A stretch of 64,000 nt of DNA from Aporhodopirellula aestuarii (GCF_023701485.1 NZ_JAMQBK010000023.1:1-64000); one strand, 5' to 3'; counted from the stretch's first letter, positions 35,953 through 47,290 are shown. Made by a program: numbers and translations. The notes: generated by a model from the letters alone, not told the origin.

Positions 35953-36957
35953 ATGAGTTCTCCTGAATCGTCCCCAACGCAATCGCAGGCTGCCGATGAC
36001 TCGGTCGTGACCATCGAAGGCGTTGAACTGAAACTGGCTCATCCCTACGAGTCCCCCGGCGACTGGATCGGCCAAAGCGAGATTCTCAAACAGCTTCTCG
36101 CATGCTGGATCACGGTCGACGACATGGACCTGCCGCTGACACCGAGGCTCCTCGGGTCACCCGGCGTGGGGAAAACGCAGCTCGCGATTGCCGCGGCTAA
36201 ACAGCAAAAATTGCCCCTGTACATCTACCAATGCACCGCCGACACGCGGCCCGAGGATTTGTTGATCACGCCCGTTCTCAGCCGGGGCGGCGAAATCTCC
36301 TACCACGCCTCGCCGTTGGTCAGCGCGATGATTCGCGGTGGGGTATGCGTGCTCGACGAAGGCAACCGGATGAACGAAAAATCCTGGGCCTCGCTCGCGC
36401 CGTTGCTGGATAACCGTCGATACGTCGAGTCGATTGTCGCCGGAATCACGATTCCCGCCTCGCGTCAATTCCGCGCCGCGGTGACGATGAACCAGGACGA
36501 ATCGACGTTTGAGATCCCCGACTACATCCTCAGCCGGTTGCAACCGACGCTGCAGGTTGGGTTCCCGAACAAGCAAGACGAAATGGCGATTCTGCAGTAC
36601 CACCTGCCTTTCGCCGAGCCAGAAATGCTCGCCTTGACCGTGGATTTCTTGCAGCATTCGCATGAATTGAAACTCGATTTCTCGCCCCGTGACGGCATCA
36701 ACCTGTTGCGGTTTGCGATTAAGCGGATGGCACAGGATCCCGACCACCCGGTCTCGCACGACGATGCGTGGCAGGAAGCACTCGAAAAATGCTTGGGTGA
36801 AGACGCCGTCGATCTCGAGTTGCTGGCCGAACGCCGCAGTCGCACGCTCGGCGGCGATGCCGTCCCACTGGGCCTCGCCGATTTGTTCTTCGATCCCGAC
36901 GATCCGTTGCATCCCGATCGCGATGACGACGACGACGATGACCTCGACGGAATCTGA
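35953..36957 (+). CDS. MoxR-like AAA+ ATPase
   Basis: 334 residues. Walker A is GSPGVGKTQ (about 68-76) and Walker B is [37 protein letters not shown] provides sensor-1/arginine-finger-type residues, and the order matches MoxR/RavA-like chaperone ATPases. The C-terminus ends in an acidic run ([13 protein letters not shown]). MoxR proteins usually neighbour a DUF58 or von Willebrand factor A gene; none is present here. It follows the lipase by 31 bases in the same direction, so the two are probably co-transcribed. Confidence 0.88.
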   Translation: MSSPESSPTQSQAADDSVVTIEGVELKLAHPYESPGDWIGQSEILKQLLACWITVDDMDLPLTPRLLGSPGVGKTQLAIAAAKQQKLPLYIYQCTADTRPEDLLITPVLSRGGEISYHASPLVSAMIRGGVCVLDEGNRMNEKSWASLAPLLDNRRYVESIVAGITIPASRQFRAAVTMNQDESTFEIPDYILSRLQPTLQVGFPNKQDEMAILQYHLPFAEPEMLALTVDFLQHSHELKLDFSPRDGINLLRFAIKRMAQDPDHPVSHDDAWQEALEKCLGEDAVDLELLAERRSRTLGGDAVPLGLADLFFDPDDPLHPDRDDDDDDDLDGI

Positions 36958-37150
36958 TCCTGCAGTCGATCCGAATCGCGACAAATCCGCCGCTGCCGCC
37001 TGAACGGCGGTTCGGAGGCGTTCTGGGAAATCCCAGCACCTACCGAATTTGGCTTCCCCCGGCTATCTTCATCCACCGACCGAACCGGCCGATGGCCGGA
37101 CGGCTTTAGCCTTTCACCCCCTTCATTTACTCGTATTTTCCGCGAAATTC

Positions 37151-37615
37151 ATGTCTGATCGCCAGTCATCATTACGTCTAGCTGTCGGGGGGGATCACGC
37201 CGGTTTCCCGCTCAAACAAATGGTCACCGAACGATATGCGGGACTGGTGGTCGAATTGATCGACTGCGGCACGCACGACGACAGTCCAAGCGATTACCCG
37301 GATTTCGCGGTCGAAGTGGCTGAAAAAATCAACGGCGGCCTGGCCGACCGAGGGCTCCTGATCTGCGGCAGCGGCGTCGGCGTCAGCGTCGCGGCGAATA
37401 AAATCGCGGGGATCCGCGCCGCCATTTGCCACGACACGTATTCGGCACACCAAGGTGTCGAGCACGACGACATGAACGTGCTATGCATCGGTGGTCGGAT
37501 CATCGGCAGCGCACTGGCATTTGAAATTATTGACGCCTTTCTAGCGGCCCGCTACACACCCGAAGAACGTCACGCCCGTCGATTGCAGAAAATCCTGGCT
37601 CTCGAAGAAGACTGA
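37151..37615 (+). CDS. rpiB: Ribose-5-phosphate isomerase B
   Basis: Interconverts ribose 5-phosphate and ribulose 5-phosphate. 154 residues. The RpiB/LacAB series is present: LAVGGDHAGFPLK, DCGTHDDSPSDYPDFA, the active-site loop LLICGSGVGVSVAANK (catalytic Cys) and DDMNVLCIGGRIIG. The frame is open to 37049, but the family start is MSDRQSS at 37151. It is monocistronic, with rpe found separately at 0.6 kb. Confidence 0.95.
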   Translation: MSDRQSSLRLAVGGDHAGFPLKQMVTERYAGLVVELIDCGTHDDSPSDYPDFAVEVAEKINGGLADRGLLICGSGVGVSVAANKIAGIRAAICHDTYSAHQGVEHDDMNVLCIGGRIIGSALAFEIIDAFLAARYTPEERHARRLQKILALEED

Positions 37616-37639
37616 TTCTTCCCGCCCGTGGGTCACTGA

Positions 37640-39058
<1,419 letters not shown>

Positions 39059-39093
39059 TCTGGCATCTCCGACGATTCTGAAAAATACAAATC

Positions 39094-39125
39094 AAGCGAC
39101 CGCCAAATCTGCGGTCGCTTTTTTT
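39094..39125 (+). terminator. Intrinsic terminator of thiC
   Basis: AAGCGACCGC (39094-39103), seven-base loop, GCGGTCGCTT (39111-39120), then a run of T through 39125. Perfect ten-base stem, 36 bases after the thiC stop. The strongest textbook terminator on the plus strand here. Confidence 0.93.
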
Positions 39126-39273
39126 GTTTGATCCGACTCCCCATTCCAGACATCCTCGGAAATTGCCGCGTCCCGATCCGACTCCAGCGATACTTGTGAA
39201 CGGTAGAGAGCGACGATCCCCACCGGCACTCCCTCGCCCCAAAAAACACCATTCCTCACACGCAGTGAAGATA

Positions 39274-40206
39274 ATGAGAAAAAACACCATATGCCTGATT
39301 GTCTGGATGCTCCTGCTCGCCACAGCGACAGCAGCACCCGCCGACGAACTCCTGGTTCTCGACAATGGTCAAATCCGAATCGGAATCGATCGCGAGAAAG
39401 GGGCGTCGATCACTTGGTTGAGCACACGGGCCTATCCAAAGAACATGGTCAACTTGGCCGATCCTGGTCGGTTGATTCAGCAATCCTACTACGCCGGAGT
39501 TCGCTTGGACCGAACCGCCGACGGCCAGCATTCATCGTGGAACCCCTGGTCATGGAATCCGATTCAGGGAGGCGGCGTCGGTTCATGGGCGGTTGCCACG
39601 ACCTTTGAAAAAAGAGGCGAGGTTCTCTACAGCGAAACAATCCCCAAACTTTGGGACATGCCCAACGAAGCGGCCGCGGCTCGGATGCGACAATGGACCA
39701 GCCTTGAGCCTGACATGCCCAATGTCGTCTCGGTTCGATGCGAGTTTCAATCGATGCGTGACGAACACGATCGATGGGGGCCCGCCCGATTGAATCCACA
39801 AGAACTGCCTGCGTGCTATTTCACTCGTAACTTTGCCAACGTCAAAAGTTATCTCGGCGAAGGTCAATGGCGAACTGAACAACAACCTCCCGGACCGCCG
39901 TGGGGACGCGCCGAACCACCACTCGATGCGATGGCATGTCTCAACGATGCCAACGTGGGAATCGCGGTTTACAGCCCCGCCTCGGACGGGCATTGGAACT
40001 TCGGCCCCCACGGCAAAGCCATCAGTAATGACTCGTTTGCGGGGCCGTGCATGCATGTCGCTCCTCTCGGACGCTTGAAACTCGGACCCAAGACGACGTT
40101 CCGATATCGATACTGGTTGGTCTTGGGAGACGAATCACTCATTTCGAACTCGCTCGATGCACTCATCCAGAAGTATGCGGATGAAACGATCGAGCTTGAA
40201 AATTGA
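39274..40206 (+). CDS. Secreted protein of unknown function
   Basis: 310 residues with a signal peptide (MRKNTICLIVWMLLLATATAA, cleavage before PADE). The mature part starts LLVLDNGQIRIGIDREKGASITWLS, a pattern seen at the start of galactose-mutarotase-like beta-sandwich domains, and has Trp/Gly-rich stretches (SSWNPWSWNPIQGGGVGSWA). No catalytic residues assigned. The ATG at 39274 is chosen because the signal peptide starts there; the longer frame from 39124 adds a basic, Pro-rich stretch. Its convergent neighbour is a short unknown gene. Possibly a carbohydrate-active or sugar-binding protein. Confidence 0.7.
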   Translation: MRKNTICLIVWMLLLATATAAPADELLVLDNGQIRIGIDREKGASITWLSTRAYPKNMVNLADPGRLIQQSYYAGVRLDRTADGQHSSWNPWSWNPIQGGGVGSWAVATTFEKRGEVLYSETIPKLWDMPNEAAAARMRQWTSLEPDMPNVVSVRCEFQSMRDEHDRWGPARLNPQELPACYFTRNFANVKSYLGEGQWRTEQQPPGPPWGRAEPPLDAMACLNDANVGIAVYSPASDGHWNFGPHGKAISNDSFAGPCMHVAPLGRLKLGPKTTFRYRYWLVLGDESLISNSLDALIQKYADETIELEN

Positions 40207-40261
40207 AAACGCGACACCGCCGCTGTGATGATCCACCCACCGAAGCATTTTTCTGGCCCCA

Positions 40262-40702
40262 CTACGCAGCCAAATCCTCCGAAAATTGGTCGTCGGAAAA
40301 ACGTTTGTTCGCCGAATCGTCACCGGTGATGCGGTCATGCCGCGTCCCGGCATTTGGACGCGACCCATCGAGCAGTTGCTGCAGACGCTCGAGAGTCATC
40401 GCCATTTGGTTCCATTCGCCAATGACTTCCATCGTTGGCAATTCACTCGCGTCGTGACGATCGAACCCGCGTTCGTTGACGCGCACGACACCCGACAAAA
40501 CCGTCATATTTTGAACCGGGGCTTCGTCCCTTTCGTGTTGAGACTGAGCCGCCGGTGTGTTTCCCAGTCGTGAAACAGAACCTTCCTCGGTCGGCAATAT
40601 CTGCTGCATCACCTCGTGAACAGCCCACAACGCGGCCTTGCGGCTCGAATCGGCTGCGACGACACGACGAAAAGTACCTGATTGAACGTAAAACTTGGCC
40701 AT
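40262..40702 (-). CDS. Conserved-looking cytoplasmic protein, unknown
   Basis: 146 residues beginning MAKFYVQSGTFRRVVAADSSRKAALWAVHEVMQ, a compact N-terminal region with alternating beta and helix pattern, then a polar middle (AAQSQHERDEAPVQN) and a VNERGFDRHD segment. AAGGA precedes the ATG at 40702. The frame is open to 40738, but the added residues are not needed. No domain recognised. Divergent from the beta-CASP gene. Confidence 0.65.
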   Translation of the reverse strand: MAKFYVQSGTFRRVVAADSSRKAALWAVHEVMQQILPTEEGSVSRLGNTPAAQSQHERDEAPVQNMTVLSGVVRVNERGFDRHDASELPTMEVIGEWNQMAMTLERLQQLLDGSRPNAGTRHDRITGDDSANKRFSDDQFSEDLAA

Positions 40703-40899
40703 CAATTCATTCCTTGAGTGAGTAAGTTGCCGGGACAATCAAACTATCGGACACGCCTTGGACACCTTTGGTCACGAACGGCAAGATCGACCAGTGCACG
40801 ACTGTGGCGAGTTACCGGGCATGGTAAACTTCCGTTCCCGATATCACAGCCGCATTTCCTTGCACGTGCGTCCTTCGTCTTCTCTTCCCAGTCTTCTCC

Positions 40900-42234
40900 A
40901 TGCTCACTCATCACGGCGCATACGACGGTGTCACGGGCTCGTGCCACCAGCTTTCATGGAACAACGGCCGCTCGAGCCTCCTGGTCGACTGCGGCATCTT
41001 CCAAGGCAGCGACGCAAAGAAACACCCTAATCCGGAAATCGAATTTTCCTTGAAAGGGATCAGGAGTCTGTTATTGACCCACGTGCATATCGATCACGTC
41101 GGAAGGCTACCGTACCTCTTGGCAGCCGGCTTCGACCATCCGATCTACTGCAGCGAACCGACTGCCAAATTGCTTCCCCTGGTAATGGAAGATGCCCTCA
41201 AAATCGGATTCACGCGATCCAAACGTTTGATCTCCAAATTCAGCCACACGATCAAAAAACTACTGCGTCCGCTTCCTTATCACATTTGGCAAGACACCCC
41301 GGGCGGCCCCAAAGTACGACTGTTGCCCGCGGGCCATGTCCTCGGTTCAGCGATCTTTGAAGTGGAATTGCCCGACGGCAAACGCGTCGTTTTCAGCGGT
41401 GACATCGGGGCCGGAACCAACCCCTTGCTCAACCCGCCGGTTAGCCCCGAGAAGGCAGATCTGCTGGTGCTCGAGAGCACGTACGGTGACCGACTGCATC
41501 CGCCCAAAATTGACCGTCAAGCGGAATTGGAGAAGATCGTTCGCCACACGCTGGAGGACCGCGGCGTGACCATCATTCCCGCGTTTTCCCTCGGACGGAC
41601 GCAAGCGTTGCTTTATGAACTCAACGGCATTTTCGAACGCGTCCAAAAGACCGAGTCGCACACGCTGATGAAACGAATCGATGTGATCGTTGATTCTCCT
41701 TTGGCGTCCCGATTCACAAGCCTCTACAAAGAGATGAAAGAATATTGGGGTGCGGAAGCGCAGTGCATCTTGCAAACCGATGATCAACCGCTGGTGTTTG
41801 AAAACCTCACGACCGTCGGCAGTCACACCGAACACAAAGAAACACTCAACCACGTCGATAAGCACGAACTACCCGCCATCGTGATCGCGGGGAGCGGTAT
41901 GTGCACGGGCGGACGTGTGATGAACTATCTCAAACGGTTCATCGGCGACCCTCGTACCGACATCATTTTCCCCGGTTACCAAGCCGGCGGAACTCCGGGG
42001 CATTACATCTCGCGGGGAAGTGAATGGGTGCGGCTGGATGGGCGAAAGTTTGACATCAAAGCCAAGGTCCACAAGCTTTCCGGCTATTCCGCTCACGGGG
42101 ATCAGGCCGACCTGATTCGCTTCGTCGAAGAAATGAAAACGCCCGTCGGCGAAATCCGTTTGGTTCACGGTGATTATGGCCCAAAACGAACGTTAGCGGC
42201 AGAGTTGACTCGCCGCGGTCATACTGTGATCTGA
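40900..42234 (+). CDS. Beta-CASP metallo-beta-lactamase-fold protein (RNA-processing type)
   Basis: 444 residues of the MBL fold with beta-CASP and RMMBL domains, as in RNase J/CPSF73-like exo- or endonucleases. The metal motif is THVHIDHVGRLPYL. Others are GHVLGSAIFEVE, VFSGDIG, LESTYGDRLH, FSLGRTQALLYEL, GSGMCTGGRVMNYL and, near the end, SGYSAHGDQADLIRF with LVHGDYGPK. RNase J-type proteins are longer (about 550) and have a C-terminal domain absent here, so the closer group is the shorter, YsgA/CPSF73-like family. RNA as substrate is probable, not proven. Confidence 0.9.
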   Translation: MLTHHGAYDGVTGSCHQLSWNNGRSSLLVDCGIFQGSDAKKHPNPEIEFSLKGIRSLLLTHVHIDHVGRLPYLLAAGFDHPIYCSEPTAKLLPLVMEDALKIGFTRSKRLISKFSHTIKKLLRPLPYHIWQDTPGGPKVRLLPAGHVLGSAIFEVELPDGKRVVFSGDIGAGTNPLLNPPVSPEKADLLVLESTYGDRLHPPKIDRQAELEKIVRHTLEDRGVTIIPAFSLGRTQALLYELNGIFERVQKTESHTLMKRIDVIVDSPLASRFTSLYKEMKEYWGAEAQCILQTDDQPLVFENLTTVGSHTEHKETLNHVDKHELPAIVIAGSGMCTGGRVMNYLKRFIGDPRTDIIFPGYQAGGTPGHYISRGSEWVRLDGRKFDIKAKVHKLSGYSAHGDQADLIRFVEEMKTPVGEIRLVHGDYGPKRTLAAELTRRGHTVI

Positions 42235-42272
42235 AGAAACTCACCTTTTCACTACGTTGATTGATCACGCAG

Positions 42273-43589
42273 ATGGAATCTCACAAAACAGTCATCATCG
42301 GAGCTGGACTCGCCGGGCTCGCATGTGCCAATCAACTCACGCGTGCCGGCGAATCGTGCTTGGTTATAGAAGCGACCGATCGCGTTGGCGGACGCGTCCG
42401 AACCGATCACTCGGATGGATTTACGTTCGATCATGGATTCCAAGTCTTGCTGACGAGTTATCCCGCATGCCGTGAATTGCTCGACTATCCTGCGCTACGT
42501 TTGCAACCTTTCGAACCGGGCGCTCTGCTGAGGCAACAAGACCAGTTCTGTCTGCTGAGCGATCCATGGCGGCGGCCGCTCAAAGCCATCGCGACGGCAA
42601 TTAACCCCGTCGGCAGCCTGAGTGATAAAGTTCGAATCGCCCGCTTGCGGAGGGTCAGCAGCCGCGGCACGTTAGCCGAACTCTACAAGAGACCGCAGGA
42701 GACGACGCTTCAAAGGCTGCGGCACGACGGATTCAGCGAAAAGATGATTGATGAATTTTTTCGTCCATTTTTGGGTGGAGTTTTCCTAGACGAAACACTC
42801 TCCACGTCGAGCCGAATGCTGGAGTTTGTGTTCCGCATGTTCGCCGCTGGCGACATCGCAATTCCCGCCGATGGGATGGCAGCCATCCCGCGACAGCTCG
42901 CCGATTCACTCCCCCGCGGCACGCTCAAACTGAAGTCGTCGGTCGTGCGAATCGAAGCATCTGAGTACACGGGACAAGGATCCCATCCGGTGCACCGCGT
43001 GGTACTCAACGACGAAACGATTGAGTGTCAACGGATTGTGGTGGCGACTCCGAGCGATGCGGCGGCTCGCCTGTTGGATCGACCGGAGATGGCGACAGAG
43101 TGGTCGGGAACGACCAACCTTTACTTTGCAGCGGAACGGTCACCCGACCCACGTCGCTTGCTGATGCTTCGCGGCGATGAAGACGGGCCGGTCCAATCGG
43201 CGGTCGTGCTCAGCGACATCGCCCCTACTTACGCTCCGGCAGGACAGTCACTGATTTCGGTTAGCGTCGACGCCGCGCACGAGCCACCCAACGCGACCGA
43301 CGATGATGATCTAGAGAATCGTGTGCGCCCCCATCTGACGCGGTGGTTCGGTGACGTGGTTAAGACTTGGCGACTACTTCGAATCTATCGCGTTCCCTAC
43401 GCCCTACCGGTGTCCACGATGGACGAGATCCTATCGGACGAACGCACCATCGCACCCGGCAAAAATGACAAAGCACCGTCGACGATCTTTGTGGCCGGCG
43501 ACCACCGCGAGACACCTAGCATCCAAGGTGCGATGAATAGCGGCATTCGCGTCGCGCGGCGGATTTTATCCGGACCGCCGGTTCTATAA
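42273..43589 (+). CDS. FAD-dependent amine oxidase/desaturase-like oxidoreductase
   Basis: 438 residues. The dinucleotide-binding motif is VIIGAGLAGLACANQL, followed by LVIEATDRVGGRVRT (the flavin-loop GGR signature) and FTFDHGFQVLLTSYPACREL; a C-terminal FVAGDHRETPSIQGAMNSG completes the FAD site. The layout matches phytoene desaturase/monoamine oxidase-type flavoenzymes; substrate unknown. The ATG at 42273 is chosen over an upstream TTG. It follows the beta-CASP gene by 38 bases. Confidence 0.88.
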   Translation: MESHKTVIIGAGLAGLACANQLTRAGESCLVIEATDRVGGRVRTDHSDGFTFDHGFQVLLTSYPACRELLDYPALRLQPFEPGALLRQQDQFCLLSDPWRRPLKAIATAINPVGSLSDKVRIARLRRVSSRGTLAELYKRPQETTLQRLRHDGFSEKMIDEFFRPFLGGVFLDETLSTSSRMLEFVFRMFAAGDIAIPADGMAAIPRQLADSLPRGTLKLKSSVVRIEASEYTGQGSHPVHRVVLNDETIECQRIVVATPSDAAARLLDRPEMATEWSGTTNLYFAAERSPDPRRLLMLRGDEDGPVQSAVVLSDIAPTYAPAGQSLISVSVDAAHEPPNATDDDDLENRVRPHLTRWFGDVVKTWRLLRIYRVPYALPVSTMDEILSDERTIAPGKNDKAPSTIFVAGDHRETPSIQGAMNSGIRVARRILSGPPVL

Positions 43590-43604
43590 TGTCCGGACTG
43601 GTCG

Positions 43605-43630
43605 CCCCGGCCAGCGGTTGCTCGCCGGGG
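43605..43630. terminator. Hairpin between convergent genes
   Basis: CCCCGGC (43605-43611), 12-base loop, GCCGGGG (43624-43630). It lies between the stop of the flavoenzyme and that of dps on the opposite strand; no T-tract. Confidence 0.45.
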
Positions 43631-43657
43631 TGATCGATTTGCTACGCGGCAATAGAA

Positions 43658-44146
43658 TCAGACTTCTTGAGCCTGCAGCATCCACAGGTGCTTTTCCATC
43701 GGCGCAGCGATGCCAATGCACAGGTCTTCGGATACGGGGTCCAAATCCCCGAGTTTTTCGATCGACGCGCGAAGGGTTTCGATGGCGGTCTTGATCGCGT
43801 CCGCAACGTTTTTGATCGTTGTGGGAACGTCTTGAAACCCGGTCGGGTACGCAGCCAGATCACTGTCGCTCGAGACGGTTTCCGAGCGCCCGTCTGCGGC
43901 AACCCCGAGCGCCGCGATGCGTTCAGCAATCTCGTCGCTCGCGTCGCGCGTCGTTGCAATGATTTCGTCGAGCTGCAGGTGGATGCTGCGGAAGTTGGGC
44001 CCGACCACGTTCCAGTGAGCTTGTTTCATCAAAAGCGACAAATCGACGAAATTGACGAGGTTCTGCTGCAGCAAAGCAGTGACCTTTTCATTGGGTTCCG
44101 CGGAAAGGATTTCGCGTTTGAACATGGACTGACTCGTGGTAGACAT
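43658..44146 (-). CDS. dps: Dps-type ferritin-like DNA-protection protein
   Basis: Iron-storing, DNA-binding protein of the Dps family; 162 residues. LLKQAHW-type helix (SLLMKQAHWNVVGPNFRSIHLQLDEII) and the following DEIAERIAALG carry the ferroxidase ligands His, Asp and Glu at the dimer interface. The C-terminal helix ends KHLWMLQAQEV. Start chosen at the ATG at 44146, with AAGGA upstream. The tail lacks a long Lys/Arg stretch, so direct DNA binding is uncertain. Its own promoter must lie in 44147-44278. Oxidative stress control expected from the family. Confidence 0.92.
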   Translation of the reverse strand: MSTTSQSMFKREILSAEPNEKVTALLQQNLVNFVDLSLLMKQAHWNVVGPNFRSIHLQLDEIIATTRDASDEIAERIAALGVAADGRSETVSSDSDLAAYPTGFQDVPTTIKNVADAIKTAIETLRASIEKLGDLDPVSEDLCIGIAAPMEKHLWMLQAQEV

Positions 44147-44278
44147 GGAGTTTCCTTCATAAGAGTATCTGTTTCGATCGCCCGCCGTCGCCGATACCGG
44201 CTCGCTTACGACTGGGCAACCCAACTCACAGCAAACTTCATGCCGATGCAGCCAAACTCGTTACGCAAAGAAACGATG

Positions 44279-45856
44279 CTAGCTTCCCGTGTCACCGAGC
44301 AAGGCCGTGAATTCGAGCAACCGAGCCGACACTGAGGCGATCGCGATCACCAGGATTGGCAGACTGATCCAGCCCCACGCGGGCAGCCACAATTCCCATC
44401 GTTCTTTGCCACGAAGCGTCAACAGGGACAGGTGCCACGTCGAACCGAGCAACGCCAGGAGTGCGATCGCGCCCATGATGGACACAACAGCGAATGTTTC
44501 GAATACCTCCGGCAGAGGCGACGCAGCCAGGGCAGCTAAGATCACGCCAAAGTAGGCCACGCCCGGCGCCGCAAAGTAGGCCATCACACCACGTCGCACC
44601 CATTGCCCCGTTGAAGCCCCAATGAGAAAGCACAACGTGTATAGCCCCAGCAAGATCATGCCTTTGTAATCCAAGTAGGATGCCTCGAACCGCCAAAGTA
44701 ACGAAATCAAAATCCAGGCAATCGAGATCGCAAACGCTAAACTCGCCGGGACCAACATCCGCGTCCACCAAACCATTGCCGGGGACACGCCACGATCGGC
44801 GAAGAAGTATCGCCGAGGCATCCGGTTGTCACCATGGAAGACACTCACCCCAAGAGTCATCTGCAACAACATAAAGACGGCGAAAGTGAGGAACCCATGC
44901 ACGTCACCCAAACCATTCGTCATGGCGAGCATCACCATGGAGCCAATTGCCACCAGTACAACTGCATGCAGTAACCAACGGTTTTGCGCCGCGTGCTGCC
45001 AGACCATGGCGCGAAAGATCGATGGCCGTTCCGCCCCACACATCTTTAGCGCCACAGGCCGCGCGTCCGGCGCCAACGAGAGCAGCCGCCACGACTCATC
45101 ACTCGGTGCGACCAAACGTCGTTTAGCCAATCCAAAAACAACACCAATCATTAGCACGTGGAAAAGCAACGGCACGGCGTAAACGACAGCCTGTTGCCAA
45201 AAAACACCCAGATCTCCCAACGATCCACCGCGGCTGGCTGTGGGGATGAACCGATCTGCATAAAGACTCACGGCGATTAGCCACACGATAGCGATCGGAA
45301 GGATCGCTATCGCTGAGGCGAGCGAGTTTCGAATCGAAAACGCGGTTAGAAAACCGCACGTGAGCACGACCACGTTGGAGTAGGTCAATAGGCAGAAACC
45401 AACAAAGCCCACCCATACCACGCTCGTTTGGTTGAGTCGCAACTCTAACTTCAAATCAAGAAAGACGTAACAAAAACAATAAATCGCCCCCACCCAAATG
45501 ATCGACGTCAGGATCAACAACAGCCCAGCTATCATTTTCGAGATCACAATGAGCCACCATGGCGTCGGCAAGCGGCGAATCCAATCAAAGGTGCGTTCTT
45601 CATTCTCGGTACCGACCAACATCGGCGCCGCACCGAGCGTGACGAGCCCTGGTAAAAACCACAGCGCTCCAAATGCACCCTCCTTGCCACGCATGTCGAC
45701 TCCCCACATCGAGTGATTGACGCTCAGGAGAACGGCCAAAACCAATGGCCCGATCAGCGCCGCCAGCATCAGGGATCGCAGCAATCGCAGGTCTTTCCAC
45801 AGCAAATGCCACAGCGGGCGGACTGCCGCGATGGGAAACGATGGGGAGGCAATCAT
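44279..45856 (-). CDS. ABC transporter permease subunit
   Basis: 525 residues with many membrane helices (for example LMLAALIGPLVLAVLLSV, LLLILTSIIWVGAIYCFC, GRTL-free core stretches and FAISIAWILISLLW). It has the topology and weakly conserved sequence of ABC-2-type permeases. Its start overlaps the stop of the ATPase gene by four bases (ATGA), so the two are translated together. Substrate unknown; the adjacent GntR regulator suggests a stress-induced exporter or a lantibiotic/peptide-type system, by analogy with the ytr/bcr operons. Confidence 0.82.
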   Translation of the reverse strand: MIASPSFPIAAVRPLWHLLWKDLRLLRSLMLAALIGPLVLAVLLSVNHSMWGVDMRGKEGAFGALWFLPGLVTLGAAPMLVGTENEERTFDWIRRLPTPWWLIVISKMIAGLLLILTSIIWVGAIYCFCYVFLDLKLELRLNQTSVVWVGFVGFCLLTYSNVVVLTCGFLTAFSIRNSLASAIAILPIAIVWLIAVSLYADRFIPTASRGGSLGDLGVFWQQAVVYAVPLLFHVLMIGVVFGLAKRRLVAPSDESWRLLSLAPDARPVALKMCGAERPSIFRAMVWQHAAQNRWLLHAVVLVAIGSMVMLAMTNGLGDVHGFLTFAVFMLLQMTLGVSVFHGDNRMPRRYFFADRGVSPAMVWWTRMLVPASLAFAISIAWILISLLWRFEASYLDYKGMILLGLYTLCFLIGASTGQWVRRGVMAYFAAPGVAYFGVILAALAASPLPEVFETFAVVSIMGAIALLALLGSTWHLSLLTLRGKERWELWLPAWGWISLPILVIAIASVSARLLEFTALLGDTGS

Positions 45857-46860
45857 GGCGATACCCCCAATTCGTGATCACTGATGAAAGAGACCGCCTG
45901 GTCAGGCTTGCGGGGCGTGTTCCCGCAAACGGCGATAAAGATCTCCTCTAGCGACGGGACGACGTCTTCGACGTGTCGAACGCCGCCGTCGGCCCCAAAG
46001 TCGGTTCGCCAATCGTCGGGTAAATTGCTGACGACCCAGCGTCTTTGCCGACCGCTGATCGTCTCGCTCAGCACGTCTCCGCGTGGCGGTGGGCAATACA
46101 CGTGCGCGTCATCCATCGTTGCCGTGACGATGCGCGTCTGATGCTTCAAAACATCAAGCGGTTGGACCAAACGCAGTTTCCCCGCATGAAGAATCGCAAC
46201 GATGTCAGCAACGCGTTCCACCTCATTGATCTGATGACTGCTCAGCAAAACCGTGCGTCCAGCGGCGGCGCGGTCGACCATCGATTCGAGGAACTGCCGC
46301 CGCACCATGGGATCGAGCCCGCTAGTCGGCTCGTCCAGGATCAGCAATTCAGGGTCATGAGCAGTTGCCAACGCGAGTGCGACCTTGGCCCGCTGCCCCT
46401 TACTCAGCGCCGAAATTTTGGTGCCGATCGGGACTTGAAACGCATCGATCAATTCGTTGTATCGCTTCGGGAAGGCATCATCATAAAACGCGCTGGCAAA
46501 CCAGCCGATTTCGGTTGCCGACATCCATTCATACAACGAGGGCGTGTCGGAAACATAACCGATCCGACGTCGGACGGTCTCTGATTGAGCGATACAGTCG
46601 TAGCCGAGTACTTGGGCGGTTCCCCGATCGGGACGCAAATAACCCGTCAAAATGCGGATCAATGTAGTTTTCCCCGCACCGTTTTCACCGAGCAACGCAA
46701 ACACTGTCCCTTTCGGAACGGTCACGTCGATTCGGTCGAGAGCCTGGGTATCGCGATAGCGTTTCGACACGGCGCAAACTTGGATCACAGCTTGATCGCC
46801 GTCGACCTTCTCCGGTGCATCACATTGGCTCTCAGGCACATACGCGTTGTTTTCATTCAT
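45853..46860 (-). CDS. ABC transporter ATP-binding subunit
   Basis: 335 residues. Walker A GENGAGKTT, signature LSKGQRAK, Walker B LLILDEPTSGLDP and the switch LLSSHQINEVERV are all present, as expected for an ATPase of the exporter type. The C-terminal 100 residues lack family markers. The ATG at 46860 is chosen, eight bases inside the end of the GntR gene; the open frame extends to 47013, but the added residues are not family-like. Part of the GntR-ATPase-permease operon. Confidence 0.94.
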   Translation of the reverse strand: MNENNAYVPESQCDAPEKVDGDQAVIQVCAVSKRYRDTQALDRIDVTVPKGTVFALLGENGAGKTTLIRILTGYLRPDRGTAQVLGYDCIAQSETVRRRIGYVSDTPSLYEWMSATEIGWFASAFYDDAFPKRYNELIDAFQVPIGTKISALSKGQRAKVALALATAHDPELLILDEPTSGLDPMVRRQFLESMVDRAAAGRTVLLSSHQINEVERVADIVAILHAGKLRLVQPLDVLKHQTRIVTATMDDAHVYCPPPRGDVLSETISGRQRRWVVSNLPDDWRTDFGADGGVRHVEDVVPSLEEIFIAVCGNTPRKPDQAVSFISDHELGVSP

Positions 46861-47290
46861 CAGATGGTTCTCCGCCGGAAGGACGTTGAGACGAGTTGGT
46901 ATGTGCGGCATTGGGTTCCAGGTCGAGCAATGCCTGTTCAAAGATTTCTCGAAGCTGCCCGCTCGACATGCCACCTGAAAATGCGTCGGCAAGCGCCGCT
47001 CGAACGTTAGCAATCACTAACTCATTGCGCGCGTCGAGACATGCATCCAGGGCGTCACGACGGACGATCATTCCTCGACCGCGCAGCGGCTTGAGGATCT
47101 GCTGGGACTGCAACTCGCGATAAGCGCGAGCGATCGTGTTGGGATTCAAAGCGATGTCGCGAGAGAGCTGGCGCACGCTCGGCAGCATTTGACCGCCGGC
47201 GAGTGTGCCGTCGGCGATCGCGAATTTGACCTGACGAATGATTTGTTCGTAGATCGGAATCGCGCTATTTTGATCGATCGAGAAAAACAT
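46853..47290 (-). CDS. GntR-family regulator (YtrA-like)
   Basis: 145 residues. The winged-helix domain is complete: NSAIPIYEQIIRQVKFAIADGTLAGGQMLPSVRQLSRDIALNPNTIARAYRELQSQQIL, then RGRGMIV. The short C-terminal part has no ligand-binding FadR/HutC/MocR domain, so it belongs with the short YtrA-like GntR proteins that control ABC transporter operons. It is the first gene of such an operon and probably represses it. The palindrome at 47419-47440 is the likely operator. The ATG at 47290 is chosen; an open frame continues to 47335. Confidence 0.93.
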   Translation of the reverse strand: MFFSIDQNSAIPIYEQIIRQVKFAIADGTLAGGQMLPSVRQLSRDIALNPNTIARAYRELQSQQILKPLRGRGMIVRRDALDACLDARNELVIANVRAALADAFSGGMSSGQLREIFEQALLDLEPNAAHTNSSQRPSGGEPSDE

